This document shows, in pieces, positions 32,453-44,346 of a stretch of 64,000 bases of DNA. The DNA is taken from assembly GCA_031310005.1 (NCBI GenBank), contig CM062387.1:1984001-2048000 (forward strand), written 5' to 3'. The position numbers and the translations under genes are program-made. The stretch's first letter is position 1; each line of letters opens with the position of its first letter. The DNA is from Dactylellina haptotyla. Lineage: Eukaryota; Ascomycota; Orbiliomycetes; Orbiliales; Orbiliaceae. The notes below the pieces were generated by a model. It searched no databases and was not told where the DNA came from. It saw nothing but the letters and a program-made list of their open reading frames with translations.

Positions 32453-35400
32453 ATTTAATCATAATTATATATTCTATACTATCTACTTCTGTGTCACGTA
32501 CTATAACGTAGATTATAGAATTTTCGACCCGTCATATGCATCTCACTGTAGATTCGGCCATGCGGGTTGACCAGCTGCACCAAACAGGGAATAATTTTGC
32601 CCTATTCGGACTAGTCACTACCGCTTTTGGACTTTTCGGCCTGCAACACACGAGGCGCCCGAACCTTCAAGCATCTATTCCAATATTCCGAGAATTCAGA
32701 GATTGAAAAGACGCTCGATACTATCGAAACGTCCGAAGGGGGAGAAGTTAGAGAAGAACCGGTTGTTTCGGGGGATAACGACCAAATTGAGCGTTTCCAA
32801 TCCAGATGTCAGGTATCTACGCCAGTAGGACAGCTATAATCAAATTGAGCAATTGATTTGACGTATAATCATTATTTTCTACATATCACCGTGGCACATG
32901 GGAAGTTGTATGGTAGTATTCAGGTTTTAGGGTTACCTGGTTTGATTGACTATAATATATATATTCACGAACTAGCATAGGATCAATATCTGGTTTGGTA
33001 CTGATGTCAAGCGATTGCTCGTGGCGGTCGGTAACAATAGTCTAGAACCCTGCGGAGAATTCGCGAATCGACAGTTTTTAGCCCGTCAACTTGACTGACA
33101 TAGGTTGTGTCGCTACCAAGTGATATGGAACATTAATGGAATGAAATATACCATGCAATCCTTTTGGAAAAGAATGCCAATCGGAATATGTCTCAATTTT
33201 TAATTTTGAGTTCATGAAGGTTAAATTCTCTGCAGAAGATTCGAGAGATTGAAGTCCGTGAAATCTCGCGGGAAACATTTGCACATAACCAGGACAACAC
33301 AAAACAATAATGGTAACGTGGAGACTCCACACACTGTATTGTCAATCACACACACTGCGGGAATATGCATTGGAGCCGGGAAAAGCGAGAACGGAAGAAG
33401 CGGGGTAAAGCCAGGGGTTCAATATATCTGAAATCGAGCCGCCAAAAAATTCTTATTATTCGAGAGTGGATAAATATCAGAAAAAGCGGCTCGAGAGCCT
33501 CTTTGAACATATATTTCTTGGACATCGTGATCTTTTTTCTTCACTTCACTTCAACGAACCGTCCCGTTGTCACAGAGAGGTTTACGGTTGTTACAGCCTA
33601 AACCGAAACCATCAAAAGAAAGGGACGCAATGACATTCTGCACACGCGGCTCTTTATTTTTTTGGTCTCAGAACCCACCTATTATTTTTGGTCTTTCTTT
33701 CGTCCCGCTGGTCCTTTTTGTCTTGCTATTCGCTGGTAGACGGGAATTCGGTGCCATCCCGCAGTTGCAGCAGCACGAGGTTAGTTTTCTGGCCTTGGCT
33801 GGCTTGGAGTCGGGGCAAAGCGAGCAGGTGAGAAAAGAGGATGTGTTAGGGGGAGGTGGCTTTGCGCAGTTGCCCACGTTTCATGCAGTTGGAGGTCTAG
33901 GCGAGGCGAAGCTAGAGAGAGTTGGTGGTAGCGGTGGGGTCGCAGGTCTTGAATGAATCCACTATTATGATTATTTTTTTGCAAAAACGAAACATCTTCA
34001 AAAGCTAGACTGGAATATGGTTAGATCAGACTGAACCCAAGTCCTTAGGATTGATGAAATGAAGTCATTGGTGTCTGCGAGGGTTTGGCCGCGGTCCCGA
34101 GTATTCCAGTGCTCGGGTGTAGCCTCCCAAGGACGGAAAAAACTGGAAAGACGGAGGCAGATACCGTAGACGGTCAACATTCAGCTGAGAACCGTTCGAG
34201 CCTGTCGATATCTCCGTGGCACTAAGCAGCCAAGGGGCAAAGACAGCGGGTTGAGGTGGACGGCAAAGATACGGCAGGCAAAAGATTTCAAACGCGAACA
34301 AGGCCAATAAGATAATCGATCGAATCGGTGCACTCCACGTGAGGAACAGAGCGGCCGTATGATCCGCAGGGTGCAGTTGCAAGCCGCATACTGTGCGTGT
34401 GTAGTAATCCCGTTTCGTGGTAGTGAATTCCTACAAAACGAAAATCAGGGTTCATGTAGAAGAGAGTAATCCCGTAAATATCCAAGACGAGAAGTAGATG
34501 TGCAAGGGTTTTCCGTCTATTGCAGCAAACCAACATCGAATGTGCATTTTAGTAACGAAAATTAATGTGTTATTCGTTAAACGCTGCCTCTTCTGGAAAT
34601 CACCAGGACACTAGAAGATGCCTGCTGGTACGGGCGATAATTACGACGACGGACGACGCTTTTGTGTGGTGTGTGAATTAGCATGTTAACATGCTTTTCT
34701 CGGGACCTGCCTGAAAATGCGGGATTTTTGGTGGAGCAGAACCCGTTTCCCACACATCGACGATGGGTACCTAGCACCGGAACTCGGTGCGAGTGAACGA
34801 GGACAGGCGGTGGTGGCTGTGGAGAGATATTGGGATTGAGATTTGGGTAAGATTACAGTGTTTAGCCTTTTTGTCCGATGGTGAGACTTTGAACGCTAGT
34901 TTCAGAAAGGCCCAGGGCTCCACGGCATGACATCGTTCGAGTTAATTTTAAAAAGAAAACTCAAAGAGGAAAAAAAAATATCGATTGGAGTTCGCAGAAG
35001 ATTTAATCCGTTCCCAAGGAGCGGGTCGACATATCGATAGGAGCTAAAGATCAAAGGGAGATGGAGAGCTCGTGGGATCGCCCGTGCAAATCGATTCAAA
35101 TTTAATTAAAATAAAATATCTTTTTAAGCTTTTCGAGCATCTCGGAGAGCCGGCAGGTTGGCAGTGGGGTACTTCGACGTCGACCTGCAAAATTTACGGG
35201 ACTGCACTTGCTGAACAGAGTATGTAATGCAATGGGTAGCCAACATGCAACATGTTCGCAGAACAAGAAGGAATAATGGAACGAAAAGGGTACATGTTGG
35301 ACCGGCATTGGTAGACGAGATCTCATTCGCCAGAAGGGGCACCCAAGCCTCATATAACCGTCTTTTTCTTCTTTTCTGGACCGCTAGGCTGTTACACGTT

Positions 35401-36584
35401 GGCGGTTGTGTGGACGGGATTTTGGAAGAAAGGGTGGTGGCCCCTGCAGCTTGGAACAAGCCTCCCCACCTTTCCTCCTCGTACACTTTGTTGGTCTCCT
35501 GCACCTTTCCCATGTTGGTTAAACATTCGCCGTGTCTCGCTGACGGGACTTGCAGAGGAAGAAGCGAAGGAGAAAAGGAAGGGTCCAGTCAGTGGCATTG
35601 CGGTTTTGGTAGGCGGTACACAGCCAGCATTTCGTTCGATAAATCCAATTTAACTGCCTGGACACCCCATTCGCTCTGACGACGGCCAATTCGTTCGACT
35701 CCTTTTCCACCAACTTTTGATAATATACTTCGCTCGACCGTTTTGCGATAACCCTGGAGACGAGTAAAAAGAGGAAACAATAATAATATATATTCGAATC
35801 GAATCGATTATTTGTCAAAGTATTACTTATTTCATTTGTTAAATTATTTTGACAGCCGTCTCAGAGAGGAAACGAAGCAACCAGGGAAAAGGGAAAGCCG
35901 GACTTTTTCGATTTGAGCTTAGCTATTTCAGTCACCAACGGCCCGACAACACTGCAATATTCGATTTTGTATTCCCGTTGCCATATTTATTGTTCCGACA
36001 GAGACTCGAACGACTCGTTGATAGCATCTATCGATTGGACGCAACAGGTAAGCCCTTCCCGCTCTCTTTCCCGGTTTGCAATCGATCGAGATTTTATTTC
36101 TGCATTGCGCTATGCTCTCTGCCTTTGAGATTTGTTTGCGCACAGTCCATGTTGCATTCGCATTTGGAACTTTTGGCGCCTCAGCAAATGGCGGCGGGTC
36201 CGCTTGCTTGGTGAGCGGCTCGATTGTCATTGAGCTGTTGCTATTATTACATTCTGCCATCTTACGGCCCGAGCTTGTTTTCTCATCTTGTCATCGTCCC
36301 TCGCCTTGTTGGGCAATCTTGCATTATATCTCTCGACATCTGCCTCCTCTGCATCCCGAGAGATATCCATCGATCACCCTTTGGCCATTTTGTTTTTTGA
36401 GTGTGGTCATTTCCTTTGCAATGCGCCTCCTGACAGACAATTCGACTTCCGCAGATATAACAATATCATGATACGCCGTATATGAGGTCCTCCAACTGAA
36501 TAAACCCCTCCTGCCGACTCGGGTCCTCCCTCATCCTCCCTATCCTTCCCATCTTCTCCATCCTCCTCCTCCGTCTCCTCCGCA
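32453..36584. other. 4.1-kb gene-poor stretch
   Basis: I found no gene I can support. Many short frames on both strands overlap one another without splice-supported extension. The last kilobase is pyrimidine-rich on the plus strand and probably is promoter and long 5' leader of the 520-aa gene. Repeated TCGAATCGAATCG occurs near 35790. Confidence 0.45.
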
Positions 36585-38147
36585 ATGTTGGCTGTTCCGC
36601 GCGTCGTTCCGCCAGCGGCCGCGATCTCCCCCCTGCCGACGTCGTCCGCAACACATCCGCTGCACATCAACAACGCAGCCCGAGACCGAGACGACGACGC
36701 GGATTCTTTCGCCGACCTGCCCAGCCAGCGCCAGTCGATTTCGGACGACCGCTTCTACCTCCCCGTCTGCTCGCCCGTCGTTACCAACCAACCGGCCCCT
36801 CTTCCGACCCTGTCCGAGATACCTGGCAATTTCCCGTCGACTAAGGATGACAGCGATGTCGAGGCGAAACGGGCGAAGCGGACCTCTCCCCTAACAGTCG
36901 TCCAGACTGGTGTCTTCTATTTCTTCTCCTGTGGATGGTGCGGCATGAACGAAACCTCGAAGCGTGTCCGAAAAGATGCCGACGTAGCGAACGAATCCCT
37001 TCGCGAAAGGTGGAAGTACGAAATCGAGAACCGACCGAAGGCGCTGAGGAAATTGATCAAGACGACAGCTGACAATGTCGAAACGAACATTGTTCCGTCA
37101 ATCATGGCGCGCATGTCCCACCACTACCATTACTACACCGGCACCGAACCGACAGCAGCGAAGTCTAGGGAAGTCATGTCCATGAGCTCATCGGATACTT
37201 ACCAGCCCCACTACTACTCGCGATGGCGGGGCAGAGAAGTATACCGTCAGCGGGAAGGAAGCCACGCCGCGCCTCCCATCCAGAACTTTGCAGAGTCGGC
37301 GTCCGCTACCTACGTGATGAACAACGACTTGATGTGGATGATGGAACCTCCTCCAGCAGCTGTCTGGAAGAGCGATGGGAAGCAGGGCCCTCGACTAGCA
37401 CTGGCGGAAGAGGATGAAATGTTGCGTGAGAACATCCAACCAAGATTGGTGTCTAAACCGATAGCACCTACCCGACCCAAGCCAACAATCATGAGAATCC
37501 CAACCCTCCCGTCAATCGAATCTCTCGCCAGCAGGGTCGCAGAAGAGCAAGAGAAAGAAAAATCTCTTCTTCCACCACCTCCTGCCGTTCTCCTCCCTTC
37601 CACTTCATCGAATATCAACCGACGAATTTCTCGACCTACACCCCTTCTCTTCAGTACCTCTACAAAGGAGAATTCTGTACGCCCAGCATCACCAGTCTCA
37701 CCTCCCTTCTCGGCCCCGGCTCGTTCTTTATCCTGGGAAACAGCAACGGAAACAACATCCCGTTCTTCTAGCGACAGAGAATTCAACAGCTATGGGTCAG
37801 ATGGCACAGCTTCACCTACTACGATATACTCCACAGTGCCTCAACTACGCCCCCCATCCCTCATAAAATCCGCTCTCGCTACAAAAGATGAGAACGGGAA
37901 CCCCGAGTCCCTCTTTCTCCCTAGAAACATATCAATACAATCTGAGCGGGATGTTAGCATCGCCGATATCAGCAGTAACAATAGTAGCTTTGTATTAGAC
38001 AAGTTGGTCAATGAGGAAAAGCCTTTCGCTCAGACGATTGAATCCATCATTCCGGATATTACAGACAACTCCGAATCAACGCATTACGTTTCACCGAAAA
38101 GGCAGACGCGAAGATATAGCACCCCGTTATCTGGGCTACGGATATAA
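36585..38147 (+). CDS. Hypothetical Ser/Pro-rich protein, 520 aa, single exon
   Basis: Long intronless frame. The N-terminus (about 100 residues) is disordered. A more ordered stretch at about 100-170 holds a short hydrophobic/aromatic motif with two cysteines (FYFFSCGWCGM) followed by a charged helix (RERWKYEIENRPKALRKLIK). The remainder is Ser/Pro/Thr-rich with many possible phosphorylation sites (RSLSWE, RRYSTP). No enzyme motif or signal peptide. From memory, proteins with a CGWCG-type element and a disordered tail are common uncharacterised Pezizomycotina proteins. The long leader region upstream suggests regulated expression. Function unknown. Confidence 0.7.
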   Translation: MLAVPRVVPPAAAISPLPTSSATHPLHINNAARDRDDDADSFADLPSQRQSISDDRFYLPVCSPVVTNQPAPLPTLSEIPGNFPSTKDDSDVEAKRAKRTSPLTVVQTGVFYFFSCGWCGMNETSKRVRKDADVANESLRERWKYEIENRPKALRKLIKTTADNVETNIVPSIMARMSHHYHYYTGTEPTAAKSREVMSMSSSDTYQPHYYSRWRGREVYRQREGSHAAPPIQNFAESASATYVMNNDLMWMMEPPPAAVWKSDGKQGPRLALAEEDEMLRENIQPRLVSKPIAPTRPKPTIMRIPTLPSIESLASRVAEEQEKEKSLLPPPPAVLLPSTSSNINRRISRPTPLLFSTSTKENSVRPASPVSPPFSAPARSLSWETATETTSRSSSDREFNSYGSDGTASPTTIYSTVPQLRPPSLIKSALATKDENGNPESLFLPRNISIQSERDVSIADISSNNSSFVLDKLVNEEKPFAQTIESIIPDITDNSESTHYVSPKRQTRRYSTPLSGLRI

Positions 38148-40208
38148 CGACATAACCCACCCCTCTTTCATACACCCAACACCATCTTCCACGTTTTCTT
38201 TTACTCTTTTTTCATCTCGGAGAAGATGTTCGATTAGCACTCATTTATTGTACAGGTCACGCATAATGTGATACCAAGAGTTGCACACGTATCATCAGCG
38301 CGATATATTTAACAGCGCGAGGGGATCAAGGACGCCGTCATTTTGGATAGAATTTGTTTAGATCCATCAGCGCTGCACTCCTTTTATTTCTTATTTTCTA
38401 TCTTCTACTTTCGTTTCCATTCGAATGGTTTACATTGTTGGGGCGCTCTTTGGCGTTTATGTGTATCATACTTTTCTGGTTTCTCTTTCTTTTTCTGGGG
38501 GTGTTTTCTTGTGGTTTCTGCTTTCGCATTTTATATATACCTTGGTACGATTAGGTGGATGGCATATAAACAGGTGTATTGAAGCCCTGGTGTTTCCGGG
38601 GCAAAGAAAAATTGGGGGCCAAGGTAGTTGGCACGTTATGGTACAAGTGTACTTTTTATTTTCCAATTTTTCGATGTATATACCATCTTTCTCAAAAAAC
38701 AAAAAAATACTTTTTTCTTGATCCATTCAGGCGTATCTCTTTCTGTTTGGGGTGGTCAGATTGTTGAGCTGGTGTTTGGTTTCCTAGTGCACGTCTCTGA
38801 TGCAGCAGCCATCGCGAAACTCAACCAGCTTATTCAGCTATGACTATTACTGAGTAAGAATAAGCTACATATCTCATTCGTGTCAGTTAGTAAATCGTAA
38901 AAATTATTTACAAATGGGTTATTATGAGAGCGACGAGGTGATGAAGGCCATAACATGTAGCCTGGGGAACAAAACATCCTACGCACCCGGAAAGTACAGG
39001 AATGATCGGTTCTTAAATATTTTCTTTACAAAATTATAGTGTTGTCAATAGATTATTTTTGGCCGACATTATTTAGACTAGGATTCTGGTTTAGGCTGTA
39101 TATGCGGCTACAACAGTGGCGAAGCTGGTGCGCGACGATGTGACATTGTGACGTTAAAGAATGAAGAGCCTTCGGGTGTGATGCATTTGGTGTTCCCATT
39201 GCTGTGTCTTGGATTTTTTCTCCTAAACCTGGAAATCCTAGTCGGTTGTCGATTAATGATTACTCGTATCCTGTCCCATGAGCGAAGCCGTCCACTCATA
39301 GAATGCACCAATCCGACCTTGGGAATTGTGTTGGCGATTCGATTCGATTCGTTCTGTTCGAGAAACAAATCCGGGGTCGGGCTTCACGGAATCTGGTCTG
39401 GATCGTTTGCAGAATCGATTGCCCGGGATATATTTAGAGCTCCCAGCGGTTCCTAGACTAGCTGAGTTCCGAAGGAATTCGTGCCGGGTAGGCTTTTTAT
39501 CAGTCCTAAAAATTGACCATGATCATAATCAGTTCAAGGGAGAAGCCTAAAAGGACGGCGGCTAGAAATCACCATGTAAAAATTTTGTCAAATGACAAGA
39601 TGACCGGTAGCACCCGACATGCGACGTCGCCTTCTTCGGAAGGTCCGAATTCCACAATGACCTGCTCTTTGGGAGTATCCCGGTTCATATACAGAAAGAT
39701 TCCTGCTAGAGAAAAAAAAGAAAATGCAACAAACAAGTTCCAACGAATCCTAAGCAAAGATCTAGAAGCGCGAGACAAAAATTAAAAAATAAACTAGGCT
39801 AACCGGGGTATTTCGAAAACACTAAAAAGGAAGTTCGGGCGCTAGGAGAAAGCTGTCATATATGTGGTTCGGTTGTGAGGTTAAATTCTAAAATCCAAGT
39901 CATGCATGGGGGAAGACCGATATAATCGGCATTTACGATGTAACCTGCTCCTGCAGCTAGCTACGCAAGGGCAATTGTTTATGCAAGGCTAGAACCTCAT
40001 TGTGCTAAGACCATGAAAGAGCTATTCAACTGTCTTTCGACTATAAAAAGGTGATTGGAGTAGCGTCGTAATTCAATTGTTTTCACCAGCACACGCCATC
40101 ATTCCCCTCTCGTTACTTAATCTGGAGCTTTCGGCCTTCCGTCTCAGTGGAGCATCTACTATCGTTAATTTTCAAATTCTAATAATTTTATATATATATT
40201 TCGCAAAA
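38148..40208. other. 2-kb intergenic region
   Basis: Contains the 3' end of the 520-aa gene and the promoter of the next gene. T-rich tracts at 38380-38560 give hydrophobic chance frames on the plus strand. A minus-strand frame at 39569-39778 has one hydrophobic stretch but no ATG. Confidence 0.4.
40042..40050 (+). promoter_or_regulatory. TATA box upstream of the duplicated-module protein
   Basis: TATAAAAAG, 167 bases before the ATG at 40209, followed by a C/T-rich initiator region and an AT-rich leader ending CAAAAATG. Confidence 0.55.
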
Positions 40209-40953
40209 ATGCAGCTCTCTCACCTTCTCACCGCTTTAACTTTGGCAAGGTAGGAACCACTATCTTGCAAGATTCCGTCCAATCCGATCGAAAATTAACA
40301 TACTGTGTTTTATAATCTAGCTCTGCCCTTGCCGGCCCTGTGAAGCCCACAGGCTGTACGACTGAATACACTGTCACAACTTCTTACAAGCCTGTTACCA
40401 CTGTCTACAAAGCTATCGCAGCTATCCCCATAGAACTAAATTGTGGTACTTGCACAAACTTGGTCGTAAAGACCAAGACCATCGGTAAAGTTCGTGCTAA
40501 ATCTTAGCCATACGTATTCTTGAAAAATTCGAGACTAACGTGAATTGAAAATATACAGTCTATCAAGGCGACCAGGACCGTCACCCTCGACAGTACCCTG
40601 ACACATATCCCTATCTGCGGCATATTCCCAACCCCACCACCTTGCATCAAGGAATACACCGTCACGACCACCTTGACCGGTACCACCACTATCTACAAGG
40701 AGATTGCGGCAGTCCCATTGGAGATTGACTGCAAGGGATGCGACCTCAAGGTCATCACCAAGACAGTTGGCGTAAGTTTGCAACAACGAAATCTATATAT
40801 AAATCTTGTTTTATTTTGTCTCACAAATAGGAAATTAAACGAATGCTAACTATAATTCTGGGAATATAGAATGCTAAGCCCACAAAGACCGTTACGAAGG
40901 ATTATACTCTTCTCCACCCACCAGTGTGCACTGAGTTCCCTACAAAGTTTTAA
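40209..40953 (+). CDS. Small secreted protein made of two copies of a Thr-rich Cys module, 168 aa
   Basis: Four exons: 40209-40249, 40321-40489, 40559-40771 and 40870-40953. Exon 1 encodes the signal peptide (MQLSHLLTALTLA). Two modules follow: CTTEYTVTTSY ... TTVYKAIAAIPIELNCGTC ... KTKTIG, and CIKEYTVTTTL ... TTIYKEIAAVPLEIDCKGC ... TKTVG. Each is followed by a K.T.TVT segment. An intron interrupts each module at the same place, just after the TIG or TVG. For the first of these introns a GTAAAG donor breaks the frame, and the weaker GTTCGT five bases downstream keeps it; I chose the latter. Four spaced cysteines per module suggest disulfides. It is extracellular, function unknown, and resembles small wall-associated proteins. 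Confidence 0.72.
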
Positions 40954-42811
40954 GTTTGGGAATTAGCTGTGTAGGGACTTGATGCTGGAAACAGATCTCG
41001 TCCCGAAGAGTGCTATTTAATATGAGATGGTTGGAAATGATTACCGTGTCACTGATAATGTCTATAAACTTAATATAATCTATACATTTAAACCTATTGC
41101 TGCGTTCAAGATGATGGGCAAGTATACATTTGAGAACTGCGCTCTGCAATGCGGCGGGAGATATATGCCAAGTATATGCGGGAAATGCACAATAAGATAT
41201 ATAACTATGATAGCTTAAAACTTGTAAGTACGATTACGCATGAAAGAGCGAAAAGGGATTCGGATAACTAAGAACCGGATTTTAATTTTGCATTCCTCTT
41301 CGCATGATGCTTGGGGCACATATCCTTGGCCTCTCGAAACGTTCGAAACCTCAGCCGATTGGCCACATCTAATTCTGAAGCGACCTCGTTTTGTGTTGCG
41401 GATATTAAACCACCAAATGCATCTCGAGAATCCACGGCACCAGCCGACTTGGTAAGGGGTCAAGAACAAAAACCCCGCCGGAGAACAAACTATCAGATCC
41501 GGATGCCTGGGTCTCTCTAAGCTACAAGTGGTTACTCTACCAAATCCTATTAATGAAAGTTCATTTTGTTTCTCAGCCTCGGATTTCGGCATTATCATTG
41601 GCTGGGAGGCTCTTGTAGGCTATCCCGTTTTTTGGAAGTCTAGCCGTTCTGGGACCGACGGCCGCTTTTTATAGGGGCCTTTGCGTAACGTGCACATGGT
41701 TGACAAGCCCCTCGAGCTCACCCGTCTTTTAAGAAGCTTGGAGCCTCAATAAACCCCTGGATTAGGGTCACTGGATCTGAGGTTGGTGCACTCGTACTGT
41801 AATATGTTGGTAGACAAGAGCTCAATCTTCGACTTTTGTTCGAAGGATATATCCGGATATGGCAATGCAAATTGATGAACGGTCTAAGGATTTAGCACGG
41901 TAAAGGTGGTAAGAAGTATGCATACCTACTAAACTAATCTTTTGCGGGAAGATTTGGTCATTTTCCTTACTCATCAAATTCTGTACGATCCGTCAGCCTG
42001 AAAACAATAATATAACACTTCTAGTGTCGATATTATATTAAATACCCCTGTTCGCAACGGCTTCGGAGTCCACACTGAACGCAACTGCGTTGCATCTCGG
42101 CTGGCAGACCGAGGGTATCGTCGCTGTCGCCAGCCTCAAAAATTAAATTCACACTGAACAGAGTTTACATAGGTCTCTGCGGTTGCTTCTAATGATGCTG
42201 ATAACTGCTCATATTATGTCGTAGCTCGGCTATATATTCAACTTTACTGTTCGGATTGTTGTCCAGAGCGCTTGAGCCAACGCATATAAAGCTGAATATG
42301 AAACAGAGCCTCTCGATGCGATGTCTGGATGCTGGTGGCTTGCTATAGTCAAAATCTGGAATAATTCTTTAACCTGAGGTTGATCTGATGATAAGAAACT
42401 TATCGGCTCGCTATACTTCTATTATCCTAGAGCCCGCCCGATATCTGTGGCTTCGCTTTTTCTCGGAGCTTAACCTGAAGGTTTAGTCGAGGAGTTGTGG
42501 CAATCCAGCCTCTACTAACTGAAAATGGAGAAGTGATGGTGCTCCTTTTGTGCAGTTTCTTAATTTTGGTCCAAGATCGAGAGTCATTATTGATTTAAAT
42601 AGAAGGCTGGATGTTTAACATAGTCCAGCTGTTATCTGTTTTAGCTTTTGAGACGGGAGGGGCTATAGATGGCGTATATATATACGCAACATTGTCCATC
42701 CGCCCTGGGGAGTTTCCCTTTTAAAAAGTCTTTGGTTTGGCTGGTGATATCGACTCACTGATAAAAATAGGACTGGGAAAGTCGGTGCAAAGTAAATACG
42801 TCTTTTCGAAA
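40954..42811. other. 1.9-kb intergenic region
   Basis: No gene supported. The long minus-strand frame at 41215-41598 has no splice continuation or motif. The promoter of the next gene lies at the right end, with a palindromic TATA element at 42672-42687. Confidence 0.45.
42672..42687. promoter_or_regulatory. TATA element inside a perfect 16-bp palindrome
   Basis: GCGTATATATATACGC reads the same on both strands. It lies 125 bases upstream of the ATG at 42812, a reasonable TATA distance. It could also extrude as a cruciform. Confidence 0.5.
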
Positions 42812-44059
42812 ATGAGATTACTCAGAGAAACCTTTCTCTTCAGGTAAGCGAACAACGTCCAAACTCTCAGAATTTTATTCCAGATAGCAGCTAATGTGGG
42901 TAAATCTTTGGTTTCCCATAGCGTCTTTGCCTTAGGCGTCTCAGCGCAAGATAGCACGGACGGCTCAGCGACATCTTCTGCCCCGGCACAGGCATCAGGA
43001 CGGACTGAATGTTCACCCAACTGGGATCCATCGTGCTCATTCTTGTGCGGAGAGCCCTCTGATACCAAAGTCTGCAGCCAGGAGTTTTACTACAACGCCG
43101 ATACCGGTGGTGGTTGTTCGATCTGTCGTAGCACGGCGTCTAAATGTCCTACAACGCCAAGCGCAGACTGTGCCTATACCTGTGATGATACACTCTCTGG
43201 TACTTCACATGTATTCTGCGCAAATAAAGATTACTCCATAGATGGAGTCGTGTGCACAGCCTGCCCTGAAAGTGGGTCTAGCTCTGGAGAAAGTCCAACG
43301 AACGCCTCCTCGACAAAATCATCTAGGTCTGGGGGCTCTGCACAAACGGCTACCCAAGGTTCTGGAGCCGCTGGAAATACTGGAAGCCCTGAGAATCCAG
43401 GTTCAGGTTCAACTTTAACAACTGTTACTACTGGCGCGGCAAGCGATACTTCTTCAGCCTCCTCAACTCTCCCCACCGCAGATTACGGCCCTGGTGCGAT
43501 TGTTTGTCCTCTCCAGTTCGATCCTACAAACTGCCCATTTTTTTGTGGAGATGGAAACGAAGGAAATACCGGTTGTAGCACCTCTTGGTCCTTCACGGCG
43601 AACGGAAATTGCTTGCCTTGTCCACAAACTCCATCAGAGTGCCCCGAGTCTCCTCGTGCGTATTGTGCTTTCATGTGCCAATCTGAAGGCGCGGCTGGCA
43701 CGGTAAAGTTTTGCGCGGCATCGGATTTTACCACACAGGGACTGCTCACTTGCAAAGCGTGTCTCCGTAGCTTAGGCTCTGGATCTGGCGGAAGCTCATC
43801 TGTAACCCCGCCAGAGTCGAATTCCTCCAGTGAGAGTGTTAGTGAGTCCACTGGATCATCTGAATCCCGGTCTACTACCTCAGCCTCAGCAGCGAGTGAG
43901 CCAACCGGATCACCCGTGCTCTACACACCAACTGGCTCTCAAACCACTGGTAATGGCTCGCTTCCTACGCCGACTTACACTTCCGGTGGCGTCACAGTTA
44001 TTGGTATGGGCAGTGCTGCTGGGCTGGGATTACTTTGCATTATCATGTTTGCGCTATAA
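42812..44059 (+). CDS. GPI-type cell-wall protein with two 12-cysteine modules, 389 aa
   Basis: Exon 1 (42812-42843) supplies MRLLRETFLF and joins at 42922 in phase to a long exon, making a full signal peptide (hydrophobic stretch FLFSVFALGVSA). Two modules of about 85 residues follow, at about 41-130 and 205-293. Each has 12 cysteines in nearly identical spacing, starting C.....DP..C.F.CG and ending TC.AC or VCTAC. They are joined by Ser/Thr/Gly-rich linkers suited to O-glycosylation. The C-terminus is Ser/Thr-rich, then hydrophobic (GLGLLCIIMFAL), as in a GPI signal. It is probably a wall or plasma-membrane surface protein. I do not recognise the Cys module as a named family such as CFEM or WSC. 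Confidence 0.78.
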
Positions 44060-44346
44060 GTTTTATCTTGTATTTAATAAAACCTAGTTAGAGAGGCTCG
44101 CCACAAACAAGGGGCAAATAGTTGTATTCTTCGACATAGCGATAACTTAATGCTTAATAAGGTAGCTTGCTATCAAATGGTTGGATGATCTAGCAGGGGT
44201 CCGATTTTATTTGTTAAGATTTACAAAATTATATCATTCCTTGAATTTATAGAACCGCTATATATTATCATTTGAGGTCAATAACTATGAGGTAACTCTT
44301 TAGAAAGATTTTATACTGTAGGAGATTCCTGCGCAGCTTTTGAACT
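44060..44346. other. Convergent 3' spacer
   Basis: AT-rich DNA between the GPI-type protein stop and the end of the ZNFX1-like gene. An AATAAA-like signal (TAATAAAA) lies about 20 bases beyond the plus-strand stop. Confidence 0.45.

Noticed and set aside
41215-41598. 127-codon minus-strand frame
   Set aside because: No recognised family, no extension, lies in otherwise non-coding DNA.
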